Shown here: positions 1 through 14,420 of the stretch, in pieces
Numbering within the stretch: the stretch's first letter is position 1
How the letters are laid out: the number at the start of each line of letters is the position of its first letter
Origin: Batillaria attramentaria
Lineage: Eukaryota > Mollusca > Gastropoda > Batillariidae
NCBI GenBank assembly: GCA_018292915.2
Contig: JACVVK020000001.1
Location: 1,948,001-2,012,000 of the forward strand
DNA length: 64,000 nucleotides
Direction: 5' to 3'
Position numbers and translations under genes: made by a program
Notes under the pieces: generated by a model
What the model saw: only the letters and a program-made list of their open reading frames with translations
What the model was told of the DNA's origin: nothing
The model's database searches: none

Positions 1-523
1 GAAAGACAAAAGGATGCTGGAGAAAAATACCAAAACTGAGTTGCTCCTAGTCATACTTAATATTCTTTTGCTTGCTGCACATGAACCATTCCCATATTAA
101 AAAAAAAAAACAAACAAAAAAACAAACAAGATCCCAGCGGTCAAGCGTTTTTAACTGCGTTCATGTTTGAAAATTCACATGTGCGTACTATGCCTGGAAC
201 TCAAACACTTATGGCGACTTACATGTATGCTACACATATTACAAATGTTGCTATATAGGTAAGATAAGATATCACTTTATTCATCCCTCGAAGGGAAATT
301 GCACTGTATGACTAACTGCCATCGGAAGTACCAGTACGCATGATCATTTTTGTAAACTGACTTCATGCAAACTGTGCCAGTCATTCAACAACAATTGTGA
401 TGGTGCTGCCAGTTTGGAAATTCCTTTTGACACCAAATTGTTTCAGGCAAAACATGACAAGGGACACACAACGAACCAAGATGGCATTCTCGGAAGGAAT
501 TATAGAGGTAGCCACAAACCCAC

Positions 524-701
524 CAATTTCCATTGCCTCCAAGTGTCATAGGGAAGACCAGATTGATAGGGCACCATTCTATGGGATCATGAAGCACCAC
601 TTGTCTCAAAATCTTGCCGTGAGCAGGGTCTGAGGAGTTGAGCACCTCAAACGTACCAATCTGTGGTGCGAGGTTATAAGGTTCAGAATGTTCTGTGTAA
701 T
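524..701 (-). other. Alternative exon 15c of gene E
   Basis: Third copy of the exon that opens the C-terminal lectin-like domain. It is 178 nt (3n+1), enters in phase 1 and leaves in phase 2 like copies 15a and 15b. Acceptor tctcctcag and donor TTG|gtgggt are good matches. It encodes [14 protein letters not shown] and later IEWCP, without stops. The WCP motif resembles the exon 15 of genes A and B. Confidence 0.78.
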
Positions 702-3700
702 CTGAGGAGATGATAAAAAGCCGCTTTGACAACCTTTTTTATAACACTTGCAATGGTATTTTGTTTGCTGCAAGGAAAGCTGACTCGGTCCCACATACCT
801 GGCCGCGGAAGTGGCTGCTGTCATGAGATGGGGCAGCCACCACTTCATCAAACCAAGGAATGATTCAAGTGCACATTCCAATAGCAGTGCTCGTAGTTAA
901 CTTTTTCTTTTGCACGTTACGTAATGCGCCAAAGATTTTGTTTGTTCTAGTACTAGTTCTACTACATGTAATTCTTAAGGATCAGAGCAGGACCTTGGAA
1001 AGTGCCATATACATGTACCACTAAATATGAATGCGAAGTGGCTCATTTTGAAGTCCATTTCAATTACCTGTCTACAGACATTGCAGGACATTTTCATGAA
1101 TCTTAAAGAGTCTTTTTGGCAAACAGAAATTCTGCACCTGTGGCACCTTGTGCCTGCTAAGCCTGAGCTGTGAAAAGGCTTCAGAGAATTTCAACAGAGA
1201 AGTACATCTGCAGTAGGAAGAATGCACAAAACAGATCATGCAAGAATGCTAGCATGCTTATGCTTTGGCATAATGCAAGTGTGCCCAGAACCAAAATGCA
1301 TGCAGTTTTACTGCTAATACTTCATATTACCAATATTCTGGTACAACACCAACCCCCTCTGCCAACTCCCCCCCCCCCCCCCCCCACCTTATGTCAAATA
1401 TGTGCAATTTGTTAAGACAGTTAGTAAAAGGCATTAGCCAAAGCACTCTCAAAAGGGAATTGAGAGAAACTGTCAATTCTTTCCTAATTCATACTTCAAA
1501 GAGAAATGGTTTCTGTGAAAATGAAGGACAGCATAAAAACCACATTACAAAACTGAATTCAGGATGCAGGACTCCTAGTTTATGGCTTACCACTTGTAGT
1601 TTCCTGCTACATTCAAGGAGGCACCTATGCCATCAGCCTTACACCACTGAACTGGTGTTTGCAAAACCATCTGGCGCATCACTTTGCCATGGCTGGAGTT
1701 TGAATCCACGATCTCATATGAGCCAGTCTGTGGTGCCAAGTCATACGGTTCTTCACCTAGCTGATATCCTGCATTCCAAATAAAAGAGAAACTGTACACT
1801 GGAGGAGCAATGCTTTCTGTATGAGAACAAGGAAGAATATAAAGGAGGCCAAAGAGTTAATACCATTATGCACTGCAGTTCACTGTTGCTGCTCTTGATA
1901 AGGGAGAGACTTCCCCATGGGAGGCTAAAGCTGATCTACAATAGGCAAGAATTATTTTGATTTGCTGTATAAGCAAGAGCTGACAGATGAGATGCAAGCA
2001 CCAAAACTGGAAAAGCAACACACTCCACTCCAGTTGTGATTTTGTGCAGTTATGCTCAGTTCAACAATGAACTGAGCATAATTGCACAAAATCACAACCC
2101 AAAAGCCAAAGCATCAGCACCACATACATTATGCTGGTAATCACGAGCTAATATGGTAACAAAGCAGGGCAGCAACACAACGTCAGCAGGAAGTCAGATG
2201 GGTCACACTACTAAGCTACCACAGGAAGGGACATGAAGGGATGGGAAGGGGGAATTCAGTGTTACCAGTCATAGTTGCCAATCATGTTAATTGGGGACCC
2301 AGAACTATCAGGTTTGTTGCCACACCAGGCTACGGGTGGTTGGAGCATCATCTGGCGCACAACTTTGCCAGCAATGGACTGCGTGTCCACAGTTTCAAAA
2401 GCACCATATTGTTGTGCCAGATTGTAGGGCTCCTCGCCAGGGGAATAATCTGCATTTCATCAAGTACCGCAGAATTGTGTCAGATCCCCAAAACAGACAG
2501 CTCCTCAACTTGTAGCACTTGTACCATTGTAAGACAATGGATACCATGATAAATCATTACAGAGGCTATTATTGTATCTGAAACATGCAAGCTATACCTG
2601 CTCGAAAAGCAATTTAGGGATTAACCTCTGTACGAAAAGGTCTATTCAGCTTTATCAGAGACATACCAGCTTTCCTTGCAGCAAATACATAGTTTCCTAA
2701 CACAATGTGGTCTGTACCTATGTTCTGAATATTTCTATCATGCAAAAGTGCACAGAATTACGACAGATCATAATAAACACTACCTATGTGATGGCATACA
2801 ATTAAATACAAACAATTCCAAAAGTGCAATGACAGATTACAGTTTGAAAAATTGCCAATGAGCAGAAGACTCATCTGACAAATTTACCGGTTCTTTACAT
2901 CTGTTTTCCTAGCGTAAGTATATACTAAATTAACTTATGAAGACCATTAGCATTTCGGACAAATACAGTCTGTACTATATCTACCTGACTGTAAATACTA
3001 GTTATGTTTAGCGTGGAAGCGAACTTACTTTCAAAGTTGTCCGAGTATGGGAGAGGGAAAGGCTTTGATGGTGGGGGGGTGTCAGCCTGTCCTTTTTGGC
3101 CAGTTGTAACTGTAGTTAGCGTATACACCTCATCCACACCAAGGGACAGCATAGCTTCACCATTTTTGAACTGGTGAACAGTAACAGCAAAACCAGATGT
3201 TCTCAACAATAATAACAGAAAAAACAATTAACATGAATTTACTGCAAATGTTAGAAATTGGTGAACATTTACATCTTATGGTTGTGGTACATAAGCTGTT
3301 TAATACCATTAGAGAGGAAAGAAACTGCTCGTAATTTACATTGTGAAAATCATCCCAAGTGATAAGTCAGTTTGGCACAAAACTCTGGCTAACACAGGAC
3401 GGCAATACATACTGTCACAGCACTCTGCTTTTCAAACATAGTAGAAGGTTGCCCGTTGAAGCCAAGTTTGCTGTACCACACATTCATCTGAGACACTGCT
3501 GCCTGTGGAAAGTATGGAAACTAATGGTAGTTTTATGTATCACTAATGGTAGTCAAATGTATCATCAAATGAAATGTTAATCACTAAACCAAACTTAGGT
3601 AAGCCACTAACCACAAAACTGTCTCCATCCACAAATCAGACTTGAGTGATGTGAAACACAACACTAAACATACAGCATATAGCAAATAACATATAGCACG

Positions 3701-5842
3701 CTCACAAGATGCAGATTCAACAGAAGACAGCAATAATGCACATAGTTGAGACAAAGACCACTTCAGCAAATTTATGCTAGTAAGGAACAACTTTTTATCA
3801 GAAATCAGTACTTACAAAAGAGCCTCCCAGTTTTACAGTTATGTTTTGTGGCACAACCGTGTACTTCGGTAGAGCTGGGCGGATGCAGAGAGAGTGATTG
3901 TGGCTCTGGAAAAAAAATAGGACTATTGACTCCACAATCCCAAAACAACACATTAACAATGAAACAAACAGGAAAACCTGCCATATATTAATCCACAGTT
4001 AATGAAAAAATAAAAGGCCAAATAGGCTTTTAACAGCCAGTACATCTGGCAAACAATGTGAGTAGAAAATGGCAACAGGCCTACCTGGTATTTGTGATTT
4101 ATTGGTTTCAAAATAAACTTGACCCCCCAAAACAATCCTACTGCACAACAAATCACTGAAGGATACTTGATAGAAAGGCTGGCAAGAGGAATCTACATCA
4201 GAACTGAAGAAGAACAGGACAAGTAGGATGCATCAGTCAGATTTCTGAGCCTTAATTAGCCTCTGTTGTGCACGAGCAGTGTAGAATATTGCTATTCATA
4301 TCAAAACTGCTCCAAACAAGACCAACAGCAAACATGTGAGTCCTCACCATGGTTTCCATCACAATAGTAAGGTCCTTGCCATCTGGACTGACCATGGAGA
4401 TGTAGCTGCCCCCACCCTCCAGGATTCCAACACCAGCTCCGTGAAGCAGATACGTCCATCCGACCTGGGTGAACTGGGTTGTGTGAGCTGCAGCAAAGTA
4501 ACAGGGGAAGAGAGAAATAAGGAATGACAAATCCTTAGTTTCAGTTCCAAAAAAGGGAGATTGTTCGCATCCACAACACATACAAAACAGGAATAAAAAA
4601 ACCAACACAACACAGAATACAAGAACACTTACACATGCACCCTAACTCTCCAAGACACTACTGTCTCCGTCACACTCATTTTTAAGATGACACTCACTGC
4701 GCAAATAGTAAGGTAAACACAACAGTAATGGTCATCAATATAATAAATCAACATAAACACTATTTCACTATCTGCATCACCTGGCTACTGAACATTTAAT
4801 ATTGAATGTACATGTATCAATGTATGAACACAGAGGAACATCCACGTATGACACTGCTTTCTGCTGATAAACAACCCTAACACTGACTCTCAAGATAAAA
4901 TCTGAATATTTGAAAATCTGAGAAGTATTTAACCTAAATCAAAATATTAACCTCAAAACTCTTTATTACTCAGACCTTGAAAGAACTTCAAAGAATATGA
5001 TATGGCAGGAAAAACAAACACAAAGATTTTAGGAAAATACCCATCATGAGCTGGACAGTGTGCAATGTGCTAGTCAGTGCCATCAGCATGGCTCACCTGA
5101 AAGCCAGATGGGAGTCTCCACCACGTAGTTACCACTCCATGGTTCAACAGCTGTCATCAGTCCATCACGGTAGAAGGGCAGCGGGTTATAGTAGCTGGCA
5201 ATCAAGTTCCACGAGATCGTACTGCAGACAGATGTGATTTACATGTTATACAGTGTATGTCATCTACTGGAGTGTTTCCTTCAAATCTGTGCAGTCAGAC
5301 CCAGAATCAGACCTACTTTTTTTTTCAAACAAAGAAACAGTAGAATTTGAATGCTTTTACAAAGCGCTACTCAATCCATAAATGTCCTTTTCTTATTAAA
5401 CAATAGCCGAGTGAAAGAAATACAGTCAGTACTTTGGCAAAAGTCAGATATCCAACTCAATTCAATCCAATGTGTACTTATTTTGTGCAGGAGTGATGCA
5501 TGAAAACAATTCATGCTCATGCTTAGAAATCTATAGACTTGAATATGGAGAGGTAACTGTTGATATTCTCAAACTTACGCTGTCATGTTGCCAACAGCAT
5601 AGTTCTTGTTCAAAATCTGAAACATATTAACATGTGGACACATGAATATTCTGATATGCACAAAGGAAAAGAGCAAACAATTCTGAGGACCACCACAAAT
5701 CTCACCAAAAAGAGTGATATAAGTCACCAAAGAATTTCACTCAACACTGAAAAATCTATCTCTCAAGATGTGTCAAAACACTTTTTGGCTCACTTGTGTA
5801 ACAAAGTGAGTCTATGTAATAACCCTCCGTCGTCTGTCTGTG

Positions 5843-5885
<43 letters not shown>

Positions 5886-8800
5886 GTGTCCGCAGTAAAC
5901 CTTAACACTGGCATTTTCTCAGAAACTATGAACAGCAGAGGCACCAAACTTGGCAAGCTGATAGACAGCCATAAGACCTTTCACAACATACTATACTGAT
6001 TGACCTTGACCCAAGGTCAAGGTCACTAAAGCTGTCTGGAAATTTTACATTGGCATTTTCTCAGAATTTAGAATAGCCAGAGACATCAAACTTAGCATGG
6101 CGATGGATATTGACAACACCTTTACTGACATACCTGTATTAAGTGACTTTGAATCAAGGTCAAGGCCATACAAGCTGTTTTGCGGAAAACCTTCCAAAAC
6201 CTTAACATTGGCATTTTCTCAAAAACAATAAACAGCAGAGGCACCAAACATGGCAAGCTGATAGACAGCCATAAGACCTTTCAAAACATACTATAATGAT
6301 TGACCTTGACCCAAGGTCAAGGTCACTAAAGCTGTCTGTTTGGAAATTTTACATTGGCATTTTCTCAGAATTTAGAAAAGCCAGAGACATCAAACTTAGC
6401 ATGGCGATGAATATTGACAACACCTTTACTGACATACCTGTATTAAGTGACTTTGAATCAAGGTCAAGGCCATACAAGCTGTTTTGCGGAAAACCTTCCA
6501 AAACCTTACCATTGGCATTTTCTCAGAAACAATGAAAAGCAGAGGCACCAAACTTGGCAAGCTGATAGACAGCCATACGACCTTTCAAAACATACCATAA
6601 TGACTGACCTTGACCTAAGGTCAGGGTCACTAAAGCTGTCTGTTTGGAAATTTTACATTGGCATTTTCTCAGAATCTAGAAAAGCTAGAGACATCAAACT
6701 TTGCATGATGATAGACATTGACGACACATTTACTGACATACCTGTATTAGGTGACTTTGAATCAAGGTCAAGGCCATACAAGCTGTTTTGCGGAAAACCT
6801 TCCAAAACCTTAACATTGGCATTTTCTCAGAAACAATAAACAACAGAAGCACCAAACCTGGCAAGCTGATAAACAGCAGCAAGACCTTTCAAGACTTACC
6901 ATTTTGAATGACCTTGACTGAAGGTCAAGGTCGTCAAAGATGTGTAATTGGAAATTTAAAATTGCCATTTTCTCAGAATGTAGTGGTACCAGAGGCATCA
7001 AACTTTGCATGGCATGATAGACATTGACAAAACCTGTACTGGCATAACCTGTACTGGCATACTTGTATTCAATTTCCTTGGGTCAAGGTCAAGGCCATTC
7101 AAGATGTTTTGTGGAGACTTTAACGTTAGCATTTCCTTGGAAACAACAAACAGCAGCAAGGCACAATGATAGGCAGCAAAGAGACCTATGCAGACATACC
7201 CATTTGAGTGACCCTGACTCAAGGTCAAGGTCATTACAGCTGTCTGTTGTGAAATTTTACATTACCATTTGCACAGAAACTACAAAAATTAGAGTTATCA
7301 AATTTGGCATAATGATAGTCACTGATAAGCTCTTCACTTACAGATCTCATTTGAATGACCTTGACCCAAGGTCAAGGTCATAGAAGCTGTCCTGGGAAAA
7401 CTGTTATGTTGCCATTTGCTGTTTTCTTAGGAACTATGAACACAAGACACCTTATTTCGTGAAAGCTAGTGATAAGAGCTTTAGAAACATACTCTTTTGA
7501 ATGACCTTGACCCATCTCACAAGTGAGCCAAGGAGGCTTTGCTCCTCTAGTTTTATACACCTTATGAACACTGTCTTGCTCTATGCTTGTGTGGTGCTAG
7601 CAAGATGTAACTATGTTGAGCTAGAATTTTCTGCAGCCACATACCCTGGCCCAGCATCCACCTCCAACTTCATCATTGAAAGTACTATAATCCTCCGATG
7701 CCCACAGCTGCTTTCCTGTCTTCAGAGCATTCTCCGTTGACAATGTACCGGGGTAATGGCACCTGAAAAGTCAGTTTGGACTAGATTTGTGAAACACAGC
7801 TTTCCTCCAAAAAGGAGTAGGGGTGGGGAGGTGTCACTGAGTTTCTGTAAGGCTTTACCAATGAACTGGAAAATACTGTAATGCTACTGGGTAACTAACA
7901 AAGTCTATCAAGACGGTTATGGTGCTCCAAATGTCCTACTGAAACACATCTCATGCAGTAATTAACAGTAATTATAAATTAAACATTTTACCAAAGAACG
8001 CAGACAAGCTCATTCAAGGACTACAAAGCAGGCTTTTTCGTTGTTTGTTTGCTTGTTTTTCAGTTGTGTCATGCCAAGAAAGAACAGTGTAATGTTTCAC
8101 CAACATACTAGTAGTGGGTGTATGTGTGTGTGTGTGCACGCGCACATTCAAAATTGTGCAGGGGTTCTAGGAGTAAACGCCCAAGCCCAGTGTGATAGGC
8201 ATGCACATGTATGCATCTCCTGGGGATAAAATGCATGCTGACAGGTAAGCCATGCTTATAAAATGCTTGAGAGACAGATTGGGAATCAGCATGAACAGCA
8301 GTCCTCCCCAACAATATTTTATTGTGCATTTTTTTTCAGTATGTGGACTATGGATGTGCCAACAAAACTTTCGAAGTAAGGAAATCAACTCCGCCAACCC
8401 ATCACCGATAAGAAGTGCTCAAGGCAAAAGAATGCACATCCATGATAAAAACCATTTTACTGAGGCAGGCAGTACAAATGTTCACCACATTACCCTATAA
8501 AATCCACTGCCTCTGCCAGGTCGGCATCTTTCAAAATGTCATCAGCGATGAACCATTTTTTGTCTGCGGCCACAATGCGCACGTGGGTAAGATTGCTCAT
8601 GTTTAATTGTTTTCTTAACGTCTGAAAGAGAAAGTACATAGTCTGGATCAAAAGCAATAGAAACCACGTTACAAGAAGAAGTCAGATATATTAATTTATA
8701 CCCAATGTAATCAATGGCAGCAGAAAGTTCCTGATCGTTCAACATCTCATTTGCTATGCTCCAGCTTCCATCCGGTGCCACGATTCTTGTGTTGGAGAGG

Positions 8801-9613
8801 CCCCCTGAGTCAAGCATTTTACGCAACGTCTGTGAATAGGAAATGAATTGAATAACCAGTGAACAATTTTAGTTGAAACTGAGTGTGTAAATACATGTAC
8901 AACAAAACTGTGTAATCATTGACTAACAGAATGTGTGAAAGGTAGCCAACAGCTTTCTGAACTTTAGATGAGATTCATTTGAAGCATGTGACTTCAGAAT
9001 ATGTCTGCTTTTACAGGAGATCACACTTACCACATAGAACTAAACCAATACAGCAGCCATAAACCTTCAGGAAAAACAGTTGTTTGGGTAACAACTACAA
9101 AACATGTACCACTCAGCATCTATATCTATACCTGACACTAATTCACTGCCTGCGATAGAACACAAATTTAATCAATCAATGCCTGCTGAATATAGACACT
9201 CTCTCAGGCTGAGAGCATAGTGGCATTCTGTCATCGTGCACAATGGGCACTTACTCTTGAGATCAGTTACTGGTTTAAAGAAGCTAATGCTACCATTTTC
9301 TAGGCTCTCAGATCATTCTGAGCCATTTTCGTGGTATCTAATGTTACAACACACAGACGCCTGGACAGTGGCAGCGTCTGTAGAGCTGGCACCAAGCCAA
9401 CAGATACGCACTCCATGACTCAGCAACCACACTGAACGCTCCAGTAGTGCAACAATAGTCATAGAAATGGAATGTTCAACTGCTCGCACAAAGTGTAAAC
9501 AACATTTTCTCACATTAAAAGTTAGGCTAAAGAACAAGATAGAGTAGTTCGAGTGTACAGGTGCAGTCACGAGCAAAACTGTTCCAAAACAGAAGCTGGC
9601 TTAGCAAAGATGG

Positions 9614-9686
<73 letters not shown>

Positions 9687-12343
9687 CACTTTCAACTAAC
9701 CTTGATGTAAGTAATATCATATGGCTTCTCATTCCAAATCTGCAATAAGAGAAAATATAAAACAAATAAACAAAAACACAGGAATCAAATACTAGGAGGT
9801 GAGGGGAACCAACTTAATGCTATCATAAGAATATTTGTGAACAGACAATAATACATCATACAAGTCAGTTACCATTACATAATACATTCTTGATCAGCCT
9901 CAGTAAAACCACTCAGTCTTTATACTATCTTAAGATCAAGAGAGAAACCTCAAAGTCAGTCTCAAAACTTTACCCCCACAAAGTCAATGGTGAGGTTGTA
10001 ATACGTCTTGGCTCCTTTGATCCACCTGATGATGTAGTCGGCTGTCACCTCAGGCTTTGTGTATGGGCTTCTTGTTCCTTGACCGATCCATCCTGGCCAA
10101 CCCCACGGCAACCCATACAACTTGATGTTTGAATTCCTCTGTAACAGAGTTCATCCCACATCAGAGCCAAATACTTGTTCAAATTTAACCTGGGTTGCTT
10201 GTCACAAACACACACACCCAAGCATTCATTGCCCCAACTGCCCCCCCCCCCCTTTTTTTTTTTTTGGGGGGGGGGGGGGGAGGAGCTGAAGAAGGGGTGG
10301 CAGGTCCTCCCGTTTCCCCATGTACACTGCAGAAGTTTGTTTGTTTGTTTGTTTGTTTGTTTTGGGGGTCAAGGTCATGCAACAGTTTTAACCACTAGTG
10401 GTCTTAAAGCAAACATGCATTAGGGCCAAGAATGTTCAAACACCCATTACACATCATCTTGACATACTTCTAATGTGACCTTGACTAAGTGATTACAAGC
10501 AAGATATGACAGATAAAGGTCAAGGTGCAAGCAAAATCTTTATGCCTGTCACTTGTGTTCTGTCACCAACCTTATCATAAAACTGTTAGGTAACTGTTAG
10601 GTAGTCAGCCATTCAATACTGGAGCACATGATATCATGCCAGACAAGTCCCTGCTCGTCAGACATGTGACCGATTGACATCATTTCTGCTTGGATTTGTA
10701 CTACTCACCAGTGCGCATTCCAACACTTTCTAGAAGTACACATGTCCTACCTTTTTGGCCTCCACCATCAGCCACCACTCGTAGCCACGCTGATAGTTCT
10801 CATCCCAGCTGTTGTGCATGTGTGATGCCTCTGTACCATCTTTGCAACAGAATAAAATACAAGATACAATAAGACTATTAAGAGAAAAAAATCCATTTGA
10901 GCTAAGCAAGCTGATCAAAATTTTATCACTTTTTTAATCACTGTGGACTACATATAATTATACTGATCGACTTAACTGCAATTTGATGGAAACAGCAGTC
11001 CAAACAGACCAAGCCACTGGAGACCTATAGAGAGTTCAAGGGGCAGATTCTGTGTCCCTCTTTTTTTTTTTCTTGCAGAGGACGTGGGAACGAACAACAT
11101 GGTGGAAATAGCATATTAAATCCCCTCTGTTTCATAAGAGGAGGAAGGGGGGAGATGCAGGGGGGGGGGGGGCTTGGGAGAAGTGTTCAAAGTCTGAGTA
11201 AAGGCATACAATCTTCAGACTTTGTCAACATACTGCATGATAAATGATTGCAGATAAAACAAAGGGATCCTAAAGACTCATATTTTCTAAATCTTCTCTT
11301 CACCTGTGCTCTGGGCATCACCACCTATCTCAACTTTCAAGATCTGCAAAGATGCTCCATAGTTTGGCTGCAATTTAAAAAAAACCCAGAATATATCTGA
11401 CAACCTAAAATAATGAACAAATGACAGACCAGTTAGCAAAAAAAATAAAAAAATAAATAAATAACACCAGATACCACAAAAGAAGAATACAAGAGTGATA
11501 TTACAAATAATGGAAACACAAATGCCTACTTGCAGTAAGTTTAATGAATTTGAGACATGCTGAAACTGAAAACAACAACAACATTAAATTAACAACAGGG
11601 AAAGAAGAAGAAGAAGAAGAAAAAAGACAGTAATAACCTTGAACAGAAAGTCCAGGATTTCATTTCGTTGTTTTTCTGGATAGTTTACCAGCAGCTTTGA
11701 TGTGGCCTGAAAAAGAATCATTCATACAATACTGAATAACATTAACAGCAGAGATGTCTCTGATAACAGAAATGTAAGTACTGTTAACCTACACACATTG
11801 TTTCAAGACCTTGATCAGTGAATCAGTTCTCTTCCTCAGACCCCCAAGCTTAAAACCTCCTGTCCCATAGACATTTTCTCCGGAACGGTTTGTCACCCTC
11901 CAGCCACGTTCACATGTCTGGCCCTCTGTAAAAACAGGGTTACACGCACACTAAATCTGCTTTCCCATTTAGAGGGAGATGCATAACAGCTGATCAAGCC
12001 AGCGTTCTGCTCTCACTCACTGAACCCACCACGTCCCCTCCCATCCGCTGCTCCTTTCTCCAGCAGCACACCATCACAACTGCAGAGTACACCCTTTTAA
12101 CATTTCCCTACATGCTGCTTTTCAATTGGGTTTTTTTGTTTGTTTGTTACTTTCTCTTTGGCGTTCGGTAGCAGCAGACGCTCTTTCTTCCGTACTTACC
12201 CCTCCACCACTCAGTCCGCCGATTCCATCAAATTTGCGACCAAGACCTTGAGAATCGTCGAAGAGGTAAGTTGTCGTCTGCATCAAGGCACATGTTGGAA
12301 TTATCAGCGCTAATATTTCAACAGCAAACACCTTTACTTCCAT
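524..12343 (-). CDS. GALC: Galactocerebrosidase-like gene E (3' end beyond window), with duplicated exons 7 and 15
   Basis: GH59 galactocerebrosidase family: lysosomal removal of galactose from galactosylceramide-type lipids. Exons, in transcription order: 12200-12343, 11638-11706, 11304-11367, 10751-10839, 9974-10138, 9701-9739, then 8702-8829 (7a) or 8494-8621 (7b), 7645-7762, 5579-5616, 5097-5221, 4348-4487, 3816-3905, 3413-3502, 3029-3170, then 2266-2449 (15a), 1591-1768 (15b) or 524-701 (15c). Exons 16-18 lie left of the window. The start is ATG 12341-12343, opening a hydrophobic signal peptide followed by [18 protein letters not shown] in exon 6 (acid/base Glu) and WASEDYS in exon 8 (nucleophile Glu) are present; exon 12 has the CIRP motif holding the likely substrate-binding Arg. 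Exon lengths match genes B-D. The family assignment is firm; use of each alternative exon is inference. Confidence 0.9.
1591..1768 (-). other. Alternative exon 15b of gene E
   Basis: Second copy of exon 15, 178 nt, phase 1 to phase 2, acceptor ggaatgcag and donor GTG|gtaagc. It encodes [18 protein letters not shown] and ends in GNYKW. The middle part (WCKADGIGA) matches the single exon 15 of gene C more closely than exon 15a does. Confidence 0.82.
2033..2098. repeat. 31-bp-arm hairpin between exons 15a and 15b
   Basis: Positions 2033-2063 are the reverse complement of 2068-2098 with one mismatch (base 2049) and a 4-nt loop. It sits in the gene E intron that separates exon copies 15a and 15b. 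It may be a miniature foldback element or an intronic RNA structure. Confidence 0.85.
2266..2449 (-). other. Alternative exon 15a of gene E
   Basis: First copy of exon 15 in transcription order, 184 nt (3n+1), phase 1 to phase 2, acceptor aaatgcag and donor CTG|gtaaca. It encodes [18 protein letters not shown] and ends GNYDW. The NKPD stretch before the end is shared with the longer exon 15 of gene D. Confidence 0.85.
5785..7550. mobile_element. TIR-bounded element made of palindrome-containing tandem repeats
   Basis: It starts with TTGGCTCACTTGTG (5785-5798) and ends with the exact inverse CACAAGTGAGCCAA (7518-7531), followed by ggaggctttgctcctctag. Inside, a TCTG microsatellite (about 5833-5886) is followed by roughly 150-bp half-units, paired into about 300-bp units. 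Each carries an inverted pair of TCAAGGTCA-like half-sites: about 5999, 6150, 6300, 6455, 6606, 6758, 6910, 7075, 7210, 7358 and 7502. No transposase is encoded. It fills most of intron 8 of gene E. Confidence 0.75.
8494..8621 (-). other. Alternative exon 7b of gene E
   Basis: 128 nt (3n+2), entering in phase 0 and leaving after GG in phase 2, with acceptor ctttcag and donor GG|gtaatg. It encodes [20 protein letters not shown] and ends AVDFIG. About 21 of 43 residues equal those of exon 7a. The single exon 7 of gene D is of this type. Confidence 0.85.
8702..8829 (-). other. Alternative exon 7a of gene E
   Basis: 128 nt, phase 0 to phase 2, acceptor tcacag and donor GG|gtataa. It encodes [20 protein letters not shown] and ends AIDYIG. 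It lies between the exon with the acid/base Glu and the exon with the nucleophile Glu, so it forms part of the TIM barrel. The exon 7 of genes B and C is of this type. Confidence 0.87.
9614..9682. repeat. (CA)n microsatellite beside exon 6 donor of gene E
   Basis: About 34 CA units on the plus strand. In the gene E transcript this reads (UG)n starting about 18 nt after the exon 6 donor and upstream of the duplicated exons 7a/7b. Confidence 0.95.
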
Positions 12344-12382
12344 GGTTGCTGCAGACGACAAAGTCAAAGAGAGGGGGACAGG

Positions 12383-12412
12383 TTTTTATCTGGTGTGAGT
12401 CGAATCATGTGA
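12383..12412 (-). promoter_or_regulatory. Candidate promoter of gene E: TATA-like box plus CACATG E-box
   Basis: On the minus strand GATAAAAA lies at 12383-12390, about 40 bp before the ATG, and TCACATGA at 12405-12412. TCACATGA is the M-box form of the E-box bound by MiT/TFE factors, which drive many lysosomal genes. Function here is inference from motif and position. Confidence 0.35.
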
Positions 12413-12602
12413 CCGACTTGCACCAGAGTTATCTACCTTCGCGATACGTCTGTGCCTGTTTCACATCCAAAACGATCCCCAGTGGCTCAAGGGTACCGCG
12501 CTTTATTATGGTCTGCCATGAATGGCATTTCCACACCAACTGTCCACGAAATTTCGGAACCCGCATGTATTTGGTGAACTTTCACTACTGGCTGGGTTTT
12601 GT

Positions 12603-14420
<1,818 letters not shown>

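Noticed and set aside
606..881. Open frame upstream of exon 15c as a further exon
   Set aside because: It overlaps exon 15c in another frame and has no similarity to any GALC exon.
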